Source: Pipra filicauda
Taxonomy: Eukaryota; Chordata; Aves; Passeriformes; Pipridae
NCBI RefSeq assembly: GCF_003945595.2
Contig: NW_024104553.1
Span: 1 to 64,000, forward strand
Length of the DNA stretch: 64,000 bases
Direction: 5' to 3'
Shown here: piece after piece, positions 25,991 to 38,399 of the stretch
Layout of the letters: each line of letters starts with the position of its first letter
Numbering within the stretch: the stretch's first letter is position 1
The notes under the pieces: model-generated
What the model saw: only the letters and a program-made list of their open reading frames with translations
Databases searched by the model: none
What the model was told of the DNA's origin: nothing
Position numbers and translations under genes: made by a program

Positions 25991-28900
25991 ATTCGAGGTG
26001 AGGCTGCCCCAGTGCAGAGCAGAGCAGAACAATCCCCTCCCTTGACCAGCTGGCAATGCTTTGCCTGATGACCCCCCGGACACAGTTGGCCCTCCCGGTT
26101 GCCAAGCACTGCTGACTCATGTTCAACTTGCTATCAACCAGGACCCCCAGGTCCCTTTCCAAGGCACTGCTTTCCAGCAACTCATTCCCCAGTCTGTACA
26201 TACAACCCGGGTTGCCCCATCCTAGGTGCAGAATCCAGCACTTTCCCTTGTTGAACTTCATGTGGTTGGTGATTGCCCGGTCCTCTAATTTGCCCAAGTC
26301 TCTCTGCAGGGCCTCCCTGCCTTCAAGGGAGTCAACAGCTCCTCCCAGTTTTGTGTCATCTGCAAACTTGCACAGGATTCCTTCCAGTCCTGTGTCCAAG
26401 TAATTTATGAAGATGTTGAAGAGCACAGGGCTCGAGATGAATCCCTGTGGAACCCCACCAGTGACAGGTCTCCAGTCTGATGTTACCCCATTCACTATTA
26501 CCCTCTGTGCTTGACCCATCAGCCAATTGCTCACCCACCACATGATGTGTTTATCCAGCTGTGGGCTGGACATTTTGTCCAGAAGGATACTGCGAGAGAC
26601 AGTATCAAAAGCTTTACTGAAATCCAAAAAGATGGTGTCCACTGGCTTCCCTGGATCAACTAGGTGGGTTACCTTGTCATAAAAGGAAATCAGGTTTGAT
26701 AAGCAGGACTTTCCTCTCACGAAGCCGTGCTGGCTGTGACCAATGACTGCATTGTCTTTCAGGTGTTTTTAAATACCTCCCAGAATAATTTTCTCCATAA
26801 CTTTACCAGGCACTGAAGTGAGACTGACAGGCCTGTAGTTTCCAGGGTCTTCCTTCTTGCCCTTCTTGAAAATCAGGACAACGTTTGCCAGCTTCCAGTC
26901 AGCTGGGACCTCTCTGGATTTGCAAGAGAGCTTTTGCGATGATATCAGACAGCTCTTTGAGGATTCTTGGATGAATCCCATCACACCCCATAGTTTTGTA
27001 GGGATCCAGCTGGAGCAGCAGATCCCACGCAATTTCATGGTTGACTGGGAGTTGATCATTATTGCAGTCATGGTCCTCCAGCTCAGAGCACTGAGACCTC
27101 CTTGGTCCATCATCTGTGTTGAAGACAGAGGTAAAGAAAGTGTTAAACACCTCTGCCTTGTCTCTGTCCCTGTTTGTGAGGTGACCATCCCCATCCTGTA
27201 ACAGGCCGATGATATTTCTATACTGCCTCTTGCCCTTAATATATTTGAAAAAACTCCTTTGTTGTTCCCTACATTTTTCTGGCCAGCTTCAACTCCAGTT
27301 GAGCTTTGGCTGCACAATCTTTCTCCCTACAGTGACAAGCAGCATCTCCATATTCCTCTCATGTCACTTGACCTTGCTTCCACTGGGGATACACCTTCCT
27401 TTTTGCCTTATTTCCAAGAGAAGATCCCTGCTCAAGCCAAGCTGGCCTTCTGCCTCGCCTGCTTGACTTCTGACATTTGGGAATTGCCTGTTCCTGTGCC
27501 CTAAGGAGGTGATGTTTAAAAAGTGACCAGCACTGAGGGACCATAGCATCTGCAGAAACATTTTTCCAGGGGACCTTACTTACTAATTCCCCAAGCAGCC
27601 TGAATTCTGTTCTCCTCATGTCTAGAGTTGAGGTTTTGCTGGCACTCTCCCCCCTGTTGGCAGAGATTTTAAACTTGATCACTTTGTGGTCACTGTGGCC
27701 AAGGCAGCCGCCAATCTCCACTTCGCTCAAGAGATCCCCTCTGTTGACAAGTAGCAGATCAAGGAGGGTACCTTTCCAAGTTGGCTCCCGTAGGACCTGT
27801 TCCATGAAGTTGTCATCCACATTTTCTAGGAATCTTCTGGCCCAGGTTGTACCAGCTGTGTGGTGGTCCCAGTTAATTCTGGCAAATTGAAGTCCCTCAT
27901 AAGGACAAGGGCAGTTGACTAAGTGTCCCTTAGTTCCTCAAAGAATAATTGTCGGCACCATCGTCCTGGCTGGGAGGTCTATAGCAGACTCCCATGGCAA
28001 CATTTGTTTGCCTCTTGGTTCTCACCCAGAGTCTCTCAACTGTACCACTGCCAACTGTGAGCTCCACACATTCTAAGCCTTCTATTACATATAGTGCCAC
28101 CCCTCTACCTCTTGTGCCCTGCTTGTCCCTTCTGAAGAGCCTGTAACCATCCAACAGGGCACTCCAGTTACAGGATTCATCCCACCACTTTCACTTATGC
28201 CAGTGATGTCAAATCTCTGAGGCTGGGCCAAGGCTTGGAGCTCCTCTTATTTGTTTCTCATGCTGCGGGAACTGGTGTAGAAACATTTCAGGTGTGGTAC
28301 ATTATAGCCAAAACCTCCTGAGGCAGACTGAGTGGTCCCATTAGTGCTGGTTTTCTCAAGTTTTGGCATGCCATCCCATCCTCATCATTGGTAAGCCTGG
28401 TTTTGTACCTTCCTCCCTTCCAAGCTAGTTTAAAGCTCTGTCAATGAGCCCTGCTAGCTCCTGTTCTAGAACTCTTTTCCCCTCTGAGATAGGTGCATCC
28501 TGTCAGGTGTCAGTAGGCCAGGTGTTGAGTAGATCATCCCATGGTCAAAACCCCAAAATTTTTCCCATTACACCAGCCTCAGAGCCACTCATTAATCTGA
28601 TGGATCTGCCTATTCCTATCAATCCTCTTCCTCATTACCAGAAGAACTAAGGAAATCACTGCCTGTGCTCCTGATTCCTCTACCAATCGTCCCAGGGCCC
28701 TGAAGTCTTTTTTGATTGCCCTCAGACTTCTCTTTGTTATTTTGTCGCTGCCAGTTTGAACAACCAATAGTGAGTAGTAGTCCAAGGGCTTTACCAGACA
28801 GGAGATTTTTCAGTAATGTCCCTTATCTGAGCCCCTGGGAGACAGCAGACTTCCCTGCGAGTTGGGTCCAGTCTGCATGTTGGGCCCTCCATTCCCCTTA

Positions 28901-29430
28901 GAAGGGAATCTCCTAGTACAACTATCCTTCTTTTCCCCTTAGCAGAGGAGATCTTGATGTGGGGTACAGGCAGTGTTGTTTTAGGAGGCCCCACTATCCC
29001 AGAAGTACTTTTGCCCACCTACTCAGTTGTCTGGCCCTCTAGTTTCAGAGCCTCATACCTGTTGCAGAAGGTACCACTCATACCTGTCAAATGTTGAGAA
29101 GAAGGAGGAATCTTCCTCCCGGTACGTGCAGTGACCCACTTCCAGTCTTCATCTTTAATAGACCGTTGAGCAACAATCCTTTGAGTAATTACCCTGCAGA
29201 GTTCTGAGTCCACCTGCTTCTCCATTACAACAGAGGTTCAAGAATCTCAAAAGTTTTGAGACTGTAGCATCTCTGAAAATAATCAGTCCCTCTCTTGCTC
29301 ATTCACCTGAATACTATGAAGCCCGTTCACTTCTTCCCGTAGCTTCATGACTTGGCAGTGACACAGCTCCTCAACCATGGCACATCTAATCTATATTCTC
29401 CTTCTGCTGACTAGGCAGCAGTGATCTGCA
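25991..29430 (-). mobile_element. CR1 LINE, near complete ORFs but 3'-truncated (minus strand)
   Basis: Read on the minus strand from about 29430: a Glu-rich coiled-coil start of ORF1 (near 29380), then ORF1 pieces at 29019-29225 and 28579-29018 with the esterase-like block RIVVLGDSLLRG. ORF2 endonuclease segments follow at 27930-28154 and 27359-27820, and reverse transcriptase at 26769-27317 and 25991-26720 with VPADWKLANV, FLDFSKAFDTV, GGVPQG and the catalytic FADDTK. Frames are broken by several frameshifts and stops, so it is inactive. The 3' end of ORF2, the 3'UTR and the terminal octamers are absent: homology stops near 25993 at CGAGGTGAGGC, while the copy at 1758-2480 continues about 520 bp further to the true CR1 end. 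Confidence 0.9.
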
Positions 29431-29899
29431 GTTTGGGTTTTTGAACTGGAGAACTAAAGGTGGTGCGAATGCTGAGAAGGATTGTCCATTCAGTTAGACT
29501 GTTTTCCTTCCAACATGACTCTCCACCAGCTCCAGCAAATTCAGACCAGAATAAAACTAATGTCATTAAATCAGTCAGGCTCTGGCATTTCTTTGGCTGC
29601 TAAAATCCCAACATGAGATTTCTCCAGAAATGAAAGAGCAGTTCAGTTACAGGATTGGGGTCACATCTCCAAGAACAGAGCATGTGCACCAGGAATGGCA
29701 GTACAAGACGACAGCTGTCATATATTTTCTTTCACAACTCATGCTACCATTACACTAGCATCAACCCAGAGAATTAGAAACACACAGAGGCAATATCCTG
29801 GGGAACCACTCTTTTCCTCCTAGGGACTCCATCCACTGCCTGGTCTCTTCGAGGAAGAGGCTCAAACTTCCTGCTTGTGGGGAGAAAAGCGTTTGTCCA
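29431..29899. other. Intergenic, nothing recognised
   Basis: Unique-looking sequence flanking the CR1 5' side. No coding evidence. Confidence 0.35.
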
Positions 29900-30590
29900 A
29901 ATTACCTTTTTTATTCATGGGCCTTCCTTAACAGTAATTATAAGAAAAACAGATCCTGTGGGAGCAATGTAACTAATTCATGCGTGGATGTGCAAACGGG
30001 CAATTTGCAAACTAATTGCCCCCGCACAATACACTGCGCAGACAGGTTGTCCAAACACTGTCTCTGCGTACTTTTTGTAGTGGCGGCTGCCTGGTAAGAG
30101 GCGGTTGAAATGCTTTCTGGACAGACAATGGGCTTGCTCAAGTGTGCAACTATTTTGGAGGGAAGCTATCCCGCCCACCCTGGGTGGCTAAGGTTTGTTC
30201 TGCCCGCGTCCAGCTGCCGTGCTGTGCCAGGAAAATACTGGGGCCATGTGCGGGACAAAACAGTTTTGCCTTATTGCCTCTGCCGGCTCAGGAGGACGCA
30301 GAGACTATCAGCAGCATATGGGCCTCGGGGGATTTCAGCCATTTAACAAACATTATATGCTTCATAACAAAACAACAAAATATCAGTACTTAGATCAACC
30401 AAATAACTAAATTAAATTCCCTAGACGGTGAGGACTGGTATGCTAATTGGCTTGCCTTGTGGATTTTTCTATGCAGCTCCCCAAGAAACAGATTGGCCCA
30501 TTTTTCAGGCAACTGATTGTTAATTGGAGAAATGAATAGCAGGCTGGAGGGGCTGATCACTTCACTTGGTAAATGCAAACTCCCGTTATT
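29900..30590. promoter_or_regulatory. Candidate conserved non-coding element F
   Basis: AT-rich blocks at 29910-30015 and 30340-30590 contain ACAGTAATTATAAG, a GGGCAATTTGC/CTAATTGCCC imperfect inverted repeat (29998-30021), GCTAATTGGC and GTTAATTGGAG. A moderately CpG-containing stretch lies between. No coding frame is plausible. Confidence 0.3.
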
Positions 30591-32109
30591 CATGAGAACA
30601 AGTCAGAGGTGACGTGGTTTTCATGGGAGGTGGGCAAACGGCTGGTGCCAGGTCAACTCCTTTCTTTCTTTCTCTTTACTCTAGGAACACAAGGGAAAAT
30701 ACAGCACCTGATTCCCCCATCCCTCTGGGATGCTGTGCTCTTCAAACAGCTGAACTGCCCTCAAGGAGGGCTTCCCCCACTGACTGCAGGTCAGTGGGTA
30801 TGTTTATTGAGCAGACTTCTGCCAATCTCCTGCTCTGGCTCCATGGTCCCTAACACAAGCAACCTCTACTGGCTCTGGAAAAGTCCTCAGTTTTCCTATG
30901 CTTTGCTTCTCTGGTAGCTCTGATGGGCCAGACAGAAGGACTTGAGGGGCAGGAGTAGTCTGGTGCAGCCAGGTCAGCAGGACACAGCTCCAAGGCTTCT
31001 CCCTTTTTTGTCCCAGCTCCTGCATTCTCATTAGGCCACATAGCCACTGCTCCTTCCCCTTCCCAGTCACTGACCAGCAGTGGTTCTGCTGAGATAGTGG
31101 TCCTCACTATCTCAGCTTCCCAGATTAGTCAGAGGAACACAACTTCACAAGCAAAGGTGAAGCTTTGGGTCTTATCTGCTCTTTGATCCTGAAGACTCAG
31201 CCCTCAAGCCCACATAAACAGGGATGAAGGCTGTTGCCTTGTTTCCCACCCCACTCTCTCCAATGCCTGGCTTTGATTACAAATTTTGTGTAAATGCTGA
31301 TTCCTCCCTGTTCTCACAAATTTTGCTGTAAGCCAAGCTCTCATTATCTCTCCAGGGCTGAGTAGCCCTCTTCAGGCCAGCTCCGTGGTTGCATACAGGA
31401 CACTTGCCTACTCCTCTGGGCAAGCTTCCTTGCAACTGCTTTCTGCACAGAGACCCAACACACAGACGGCCTGGAAATTATGACCCAATTATTCACTAAA
31501 GACAATACTAAGAAAATTTCAGAAATAGGTCCCTTTAGGGCATTTCAGCTACTATTTTACAACTGATGAAATTTTCAGTTTGTTAGCTGAAACAAAAAAT
31601 AGCTTTTGTAAATTCACAGAGATATGCAACCAAAATATTTTAACCTGTTAAAACATCACCCTTCCAGTCACATTTTTGTACAATGAAGAAACAGGTGCTA
31701 GTAACTCTTCAGGCCATATTTAATTTTATAAGTGGACATCTTGAGTTACACCATAGCAGGGGCTTGGCAGCCAGCTGTATTTCCCTATTTCCTTTTCTAC
31801 AGATATCAAGCAAAAGAATATTATCAATATTAAGAAAAGACAGACACTGAAAGTTTTCTGTTCTTTGTAATAACTTTAAATTGCTTCTGACATGCTTTAT
31901 ATGATAGTCATTGAAAATATCATAAGACTCACACAGAAAATTCATCATGAAGATAAACAGTGTGAAAACAAGTAATCATGTGAAGGGGCAAATCATTGCC
32001 GAAATCACACAACTACTGTCTGTAGTCACAGTCTAACTAGCAGCTGAATATTAAGAGCATCTTTCAGGGGTCAATATTATCTAGATCGTCTTAACCACCT
32101 AAAGACAGG
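30591..32109. other. Intergenic, nothing recognised
   Basis: No exon, RNA gene or named repeat recognised. Confidence 0.4.
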
Positions 32110-32690
32110 ATGCAATGTACCCTGGCTCAAGCTGGAGGGCAGTGCTGCTTTCCAGAGGGACCTGGACAGGCTGGAGAGGTGGGCTGACAGGGTCTAGCAA
32201 AGGCACATGCTAAGTCCTGTCCCAGGACAGCTCCATGGAAAAGCCCCTGGGGGCCAAACTGACTAGGATCAGCAGCATCCTCTTGCAGGAAAGAAGGCCA
32301 ACCATGCCCTGGGCTGAGTTAGCAAAAGGAGGTTCAGCAGGAGAGGGAACAGTCCCTACCGCTCCATTCAACACTTTTTTGTTCAACTTGGAGACAGAGA
32401 GGCAAAGAGGAGAACTTATTGCTATCTGCAGCTACCTGAAGAAGAGAAGATGGAGACTGGCTTTTTCCAGAGATCCCAGTGACAGCACAAGAAGTGGTGG
32501 ACACAAATTGGAACGCGGCAACTTCCTACTAGGTATCATGCAACGCATTTCACCTTCAGTCCTGGGACAGGGCCCCAGGAGCCTCCATCCTTGGAGATAC
32601 TAAACACTCAGCTGGACAACACTTTGAGCGATTCAACCAAACTTCAGATTTGGCCCTGGTTTGAGCATGGGAACCTCAAGAGGTCAGTTT
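32110..32690 (+). mobile_element. Old CR1 LINE 3' fragment (plus strand)
   Basis: Degenerate CR1 in sense orientation. CAGAGGGACCTGGACAGGCT encodes the QRDLDRL of the CR1 reverse transcriptase. Later sequence follows the CR1 order TTCAACTTGGAGA, TGCAGCTACCTGAA and CTGGACAACACTTTGAGC, ending at a diverged GACCTC-type 3' terminus. It is heavily mutated, so older than the other copies. Confidence 0.65.
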
Positions 32691-33289
32691 GAAACTAATT
32701 TATCCTAGGTTTCAAATACCATGCTCAAAAAGTTTTTTTAAATCAGAGCATTTTTACCTAAAGCTGGTTTTTTGAACCTTAATGTCATACATCAGACAGT
32801 AATAGCTTTTAAAAGCCCTATAGAAAAGGCTGGGATCAATCTTCTACAGAGGAAGCAGAATGATAATGTGAGAAATTACTTTCTTCTCCCTCAGAATATT
32901 CACAATTGATTCCAAGATTATGACAAAAGCCTGTTAAAGGCATAGGCTGTCTATTCCACCAGACAAACCTCTGCCACTTGACAACCACTTTACCAAACAA
33001 AAAATATACATATTTGAATAAACATTCTGCCCACAAACCTACTGGTAAAATATGTATTTTTGACTCTCTGGAAATGCATCCCTAACATGACACACAAGGA
33101 ACAAATTCTGAAATTGTGAACAGTTAAAAACGGTAGCAATTTGTTTTCACTTTACTTATCATCCCCACCTATTTTTTTTCTCCAGAACAAGCTTCTTGGA
33201 AGAATTACGGATAATATTCAACACAGTGCTATGTGACAGCCCACAGATGGATACATTCCTAATGAATTTGGAGAAGTTAACAACACAAT
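32691..33289. other. Intergenic, nothing recognised
   Basis: AT-rich unique-looking sequence without genes or named repeats. Confidence 0.35.
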
Positions 33290-33350
33290 GATAGCAGACA
33301 TGAAAAAAAATCTGGCGAATTCTCCTTAATTAGATTACACTCTGCACACC
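33290..33350. promoter_or_regulatory. Candidate VSX/OTX composite site
   Basis: TAATTAGATTAC at 33327-33338 joins a Gln50-type site (TAATTA) to a GATTA half site without a gap. The surrounding sequence is unique-looking. Confidence 0.22.
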
Positions 33351-36300
33351 CTTCTATACGAATGAGGACACAGCAGTGGAAACCGCCCAACAGCACTGTT
33401 AATATAACTGAGGGGGTCTGAAGCAGGGGACATCTGTTTTAAAGCCTTGATCCAAATCTGCCCCTAGAGGCAAATCAGCCAGGCTTTGGACGTCAGTTTA
33501 AAACATTAAAAGCAAAATTCGTACTTGCCGGAAGCAGGTGCAGTTCCATCAAACTCACCACATTTCACCGGCACCCGGGATTTCAAATAGTTCCAACAGT
33601 CTGCAAGTGTGGCACAAGTGCAAGGAGAAATAAAACCTTTCATTATAGAACGCTCAAACATCAGCAAGGTGTAGTAATGCTGTTTCTCAGCCAGAAAGGT
33701 CTCAATAAAGTGACCAAAGTGCAAAGCACACTCAGCCCCTACTCACTGCCCTACAAATCAAGGGCTTGCAAATTTTGCTATGTTTTCTCCTTCATGCTTA
33801 ATTTTCTTGCATACAGACATGCTGGTGGATATATCCCCTTGAAGAAGAGTAATAAAAACAATTTTACTTCTTTTTTCTAAAAGCAGAAACAATTCATGTT
33901 TTATTCCAATAATCCACGGTACATGCCAAATATGGAGGAGGCAGAGGGGGAAAGTCTGGCAATGATCCTCCCATACATCATTTCAGACAACAGGCACACA
34001 CCTCAGTATAAATAAATAACTGCTAAGCCATCTCCATTCATGTTTCTAATTAGTGTAATCTATTTAACAAACAGACACATAATATAGGTCAATTATGTAG
34101 GTCATGATAAATTTGTGAAGGACTTCAGCCTGTAGGGCACCAAAAAGACCACGTTGAGGCAGCATTTCCAAAGTTACAGTTCATTTCTGCACAAGGCTTG
34201 TGAGCAGCAGTGAGGAACCAGCAGAGACCTGCTCAGTTTTTCTGGTTTGTCCAACTACAGCCACAGCCACTAACAAAAACACCAGTGACACCCCCTGGGA
34301 GACATCCTCTTTGATACGAGCACAGAACTGCCCCTCCAAAATTATTGAACTCAGTTACTACTGGCCAAAATCGCCAGAAACATGTCAAAGGCATTTAATT
34401 TCTATGAGTTTGTCGAAAACTGGTGAGTATCCAGAAGGGAGATGGAGAAATATTTTATTTAGGCTTCCTCCATAGGAAAGGAAATGACAGCTCAGTATCA
34501 CTCTAGTATGCTTGACCATGGCCCTCTGCACTAGGCACAGATGCAGCTCTAGAGAAGCCACAGTACATGCCTAGTCCTGCCTTGCTAGAAATGTTGGGAA
34601 GGAATGATGAAGAACCACAGTGGAGGGCATCAGAGAGCAGCAGGTGCCATGTGGGGTTTCAGAAAAGTGGCAGGAATGCAGGTCTAGCTGTCCTGCTCAG
34701 GGATATGAGGAGGATCTGGAGATCACCACAGCAAACACTACAGGGGCATGATTTGCAACAAGGAAACAAATTTAATGTTCAGGGTTCAATGACCATCACA
34801 CTTTTCTGCTAAAGGTCAGCACTAATATAATTTGGTCTTTGAGATGAAGGGAGCAAATGGATCTCGGATGGAAATTTAAGCTATAGTTGCTGTTACTTTT
34901 CCTTAGTATTTCCAAATATTTTTCTTCTTCAGACAATCCCAACTCAGTTTGCCATGGAACAGGACTTCTGGCTTCCTATTCTGCTGTTAGCAGAGGAACT
35001 CCAGAATTGTCCAATGTAATATCTCAGGGAGTTACCTGAGGTGATCTTTGTACCTTAAACTTGCAGTATTATTAACAGCATTACTAGTTAAGTGGCTGGG
35101 GAGCGCCTGGGACCCAGGACACAGCCGGGAACTGAAATGCAGAGCAACAGCAGTTGGAAAGCTGGTGTGGGAGCACCCGTGCGCCAGCTTCAGTGGCACC
35201 AGCCACAAGCTGGGAACAGATTCCTCTTGCACTGCTGCCTGGAAGAACCAGTCCCCAGGCAGGGAAGGAGTGGGAGCACCAAGGCAAATACGCCCTGCAT
35301 AAGGAGCTTTAATTAACTGTGCAGCTCTCAGAGGGCAGGTTTTCCACACTGCACATGTGCAATCGGGTCCACATACAGCAGCCCAAACTCTACTGCTGGG
35401 TACATGTCAGCTGATTGAACACCCATGTGTCTCGGAGGGTGGGAGGAGATGAACCAGTCAGTGTCATTTACCATATGTTACTACCTGGCCTGCACAAAAC
35501 AACATGCCGATTACGTGCAGTTTGTGGGCACGCTGTGCCAAAAATAATGACCTTGTACTTCTATCTACAACATAATCTTGTTACTGTTCATAATAGTCAT
35601 GACCGAATTGGTGAAATAGCCTTTTAATTATACAGATTCTCCTATTTGTGCAATTTGTATTTGATGCCTGTTTATTAATTCTCATTCATATATCCAACAC
35701 AATTGTTCTTATAACACTGGAGTGACAGAGATAATTTCCCAAATGGTTCCCAAACTGGTTCCCAGTGACCTGCATTCTAGCTCATGTATGATATATATAA
35801 TACACCAAGCTATGAATCTAAATGTGCACATATAAATAATATGTATAACAGATAGACATCATAATTGAAAATTTGTTACAAATCTCAGACCATATGGCTT
35901 AATTCTAAGAATGACCACAGTACTGCATGTGACAAAGTCTCAGAAACAAATCTAAAACTTTTTAAACCACCTACACTCCATCCCAGGTCCCCAGCTGGAG
36001 AATTGTTCCCATGAACACAAAAAAGGAAAAAAAAAACAACCCAGCATTACATTCCCATTTCTTTGTAATTTCTAGTCCTAACTGCAGGACTGTTTATGAA
36101 CATATATGCAAGATATTTCAACTAAGAGAAATAAATACTGTACTATTTTGCCCTGACCCTGGGGAAATGGTGTTCTTGACAATATACTGCTCTCTGCTGG
36201 CCTGACCTGCTTTTCCACAAGGGCCTCACTTCCTGACATCTTCGGTCTTCCCTAGTGAAAAGGGAAAAGACCACCTTGTTTTGCTGACTTAGCAATCGGT

Positions 36301-37816
36301 GACAGAAGCATCTTTAATTTAGGCTTGAAAAACATTACATTGCTAAGGAAAACAATACTGACATCACCTAAATCTTTTGCCTTGAAGAAAAAATGCAAGT
36401 AGTCCTTTAACCCCAGTAACCTTTCAGAAGTATTCCTATTTTCTTGCAACCTGAAAGAAGAAACAGGCTATTCATGTAGCAGGTCCTCCCTAGTAAGGAG
36501 CTCAGACAAGCTTGAGCTTGTAACAAGTCTATTCTAAATGTAACCAACTCAAGTCCTGTTCTGAGTTTCCGGAAACTTGCTCCTAGGTGGGAGTTTTCAC
36601 AGCAGCCCAAAATCCCAGTGACAACCATAGGATTTGAGATGGGGCTCCCTGGTCTTTTACTTTACAGGACAGCTCCAGACCTGAGTAGCTCCATGGCCCA
36701 AAACCTGTAGCATCTTTATTCCCTATTCCCATTTTTCTGTTGTTTTATCAAAAAGGGATCACTCAGATGAAAGCTAACTGGAAACCAGCTTATTTGCATT
36801 GATTGTACCTTCACACTGACACTAGTTATCACTGAGCTACAGCTGGTACAGCAACACCCATAAAAACACAAAATTTTAATCTGTCAGCATCTCCTATTTT
36901 GGGTCAGAACAAGGTGATGCCATGCTGCAGACCCACCAAGACTAGAAACCCAGCTTTGAGGGTCATCCTCCCCTCAGCCCCAGGGATAAAGGGTATTTAC
37001 CCAGCAGTCAGGCTGTATCTTTCCTGAGGTTCTCCTGTCTATCTTCTTCCTGTCGGGTTTGCAGCTCTTGAGATGCTGTGACTGACAGGAATGCTGCCAC
37101 ATTTTGGGACTATCGCCATAGTCCCAGTGGGGCGATTTTGGGATTATCACCTGCAGGAATTACCAGAGCATTCTCAGCTGTTTGGTTTTTTTCTCAAACT
37201 GCCAGCAAACAGGTTTTTGTGGTAAAACCACACTGTTAGGGTCTTGCTTACAAACCACGATAGAAACTAAACACACAGTCTGTTGCAATCACAATGCAGA
37301 GGAGATGCAAATCTTAAAAAACTTTAATTCTTTACATCTTAATCTTTCTTTGCAAGATTCTCCCACTAACAGCACGATTCCTTTAGAAAATAATTATACA
37401 ACATTAAAAGAAATTAGAAAAATAGTCGGAAAGATCAGTTTCATTTACCTGGGTAAAACAGACAGGGAGTTTGTTTTGAACAGTAACCATCATTTGAAAT
37501 TCCTCAATTCCTGCTACTCACAGGGCTGGGGAAAAAAACCCACAAAATTAATTTACTTTCCAAACACTGCTATGAGGGAGTCATTTGCTGGAATAAATAA
37601 CACCCTGGGAGACCTTTGCACTTATTCCCCAGCGGGGTCTTTCATCACAGACACCTGCACACACATGGAGCTGCGGGGGCAATGGTGGGACTTGTTGGGA
37701 GGGTGTGAGCCTCTTGCACGCAACCAAGAGCATCATGGCTTAGATTTCTGCTCTGCATCTGATTTCCAAATCAGTCTCCATCTCTTCATGCCTTGCGTTT
37801 GCTGTAGTGCTCTCAT
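33351..37816. other. Intergenic, no gene; two AT-rich blocks with homeodomain sites
   Basis: No exon recognised. The blocks at 33990-34125 (TTCTAATTAGTGTAATC) and 35535-35720 (TTTTAATTATACAG, TATTAATTCTC) have enhancer-like texture but are weaker than the candidates listed separately. 35795-35860 is a TA-rich stretch. Confidence 0.35.
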
Positions 37817-38285
37817 ACATAGAATCATTAAGGTTGGAAAAGACCTACAAGATCATCAAGTCCAATCTTTGACTGAATACCACCATGACCACTAAACCAT
37901 ATCACGAAGGGCCAGGTCTGCTCATTTTTTGAATACTTCCAGAGATGGTTACTTCACCACTTCCCTGGAAGACCTTTTCCAATGCTTTATCACTCCTTTC
38001 CTAATCCACTTATCACACTTTTCCTAATCCAAGCTGAACCAAGCCATTTCCCCTTGTCCTATCACCTGTTCCGGACATGTCTATCTCGTATTGGCCTTTT
38101 TAGCCACCAACGCGCTTGCAACAAACGTGGGTAGAGCCCTTCCCACACCTTCCCAAATCTTCGTTTGCGAAGCCTAGCCATGATGATGATGATGATGATG
38201 ATGATGATCATCACCTGTTGCCTGGGATAAGAGACCAAACCACACCTCACCACAACCTCCTTTCATGTAGTTGTAGGGTGTCGCT
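37817..38285 (-). mobile_element. CR1 LINE 3' fragment split by a later insertion
   Basis: The left end ATAGAATCATTAAGGTTGGA is the reverse complement of a CR1 3' terminus. The copy continues through CCACCATGACCACTAAACCA and CCCTTGTCCTATCACCTGTT to 38070, stops, and resumes at 38220 with GCCTGGGATAAGAGACC up to about 38285. The two parts are contiguous in ordinary CR1 sequence, so 38071-38209 was inserted afterwards. Confidence 0.85.
38071..38209 (+). mobile_element. Short RTE-like retrotransposon 3' end with ATG-repeat tail, nested in CR1
   Basis: 139-bp insertion flanked by perfect 10-bp direct repeats ATCACCTGTT at 38061-38070 and 38210-38219. It ends in an ATG microsatellite (38180-38208, 9.7 units), preceded by CTTCG/CGAAG hairpin arms at about 38158-38171 and by GCCTAGCC. 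A 5'-truncated body with a trinucleotide tail and target-site duplication is the hallmark of RTE-clade LINEs or their SINEs. In birds, AviRTE, acquired horizontally, is the known RTE lineage. Family assignment is from memory of structure, so moderate; the insertion itself is plain. Confidence 0.6.
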
Positions 38286-38399
38286 CACAAACTGCCTCTA
38301 CACACTCTTCCAGATGGGCTGGAGCAGAAAGCTGCTGCTGCAGGAATAATTTTAGCTGGTGAAAAATAAAATTATCTAGATGGCAGAAGAGCCATTAAG

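Noticed and set aside
37182..37895. Plus-strand 237-codon frame upstream of the split CR1
   Set aside because: The product has no recognisable domain and its end runs into antisense CR1 sequence.
38162..38210. Possible coding poly-Ile/poly-Asp stretch
   Set aside because: It is the ATG microsatellite tail of the nested insertion.
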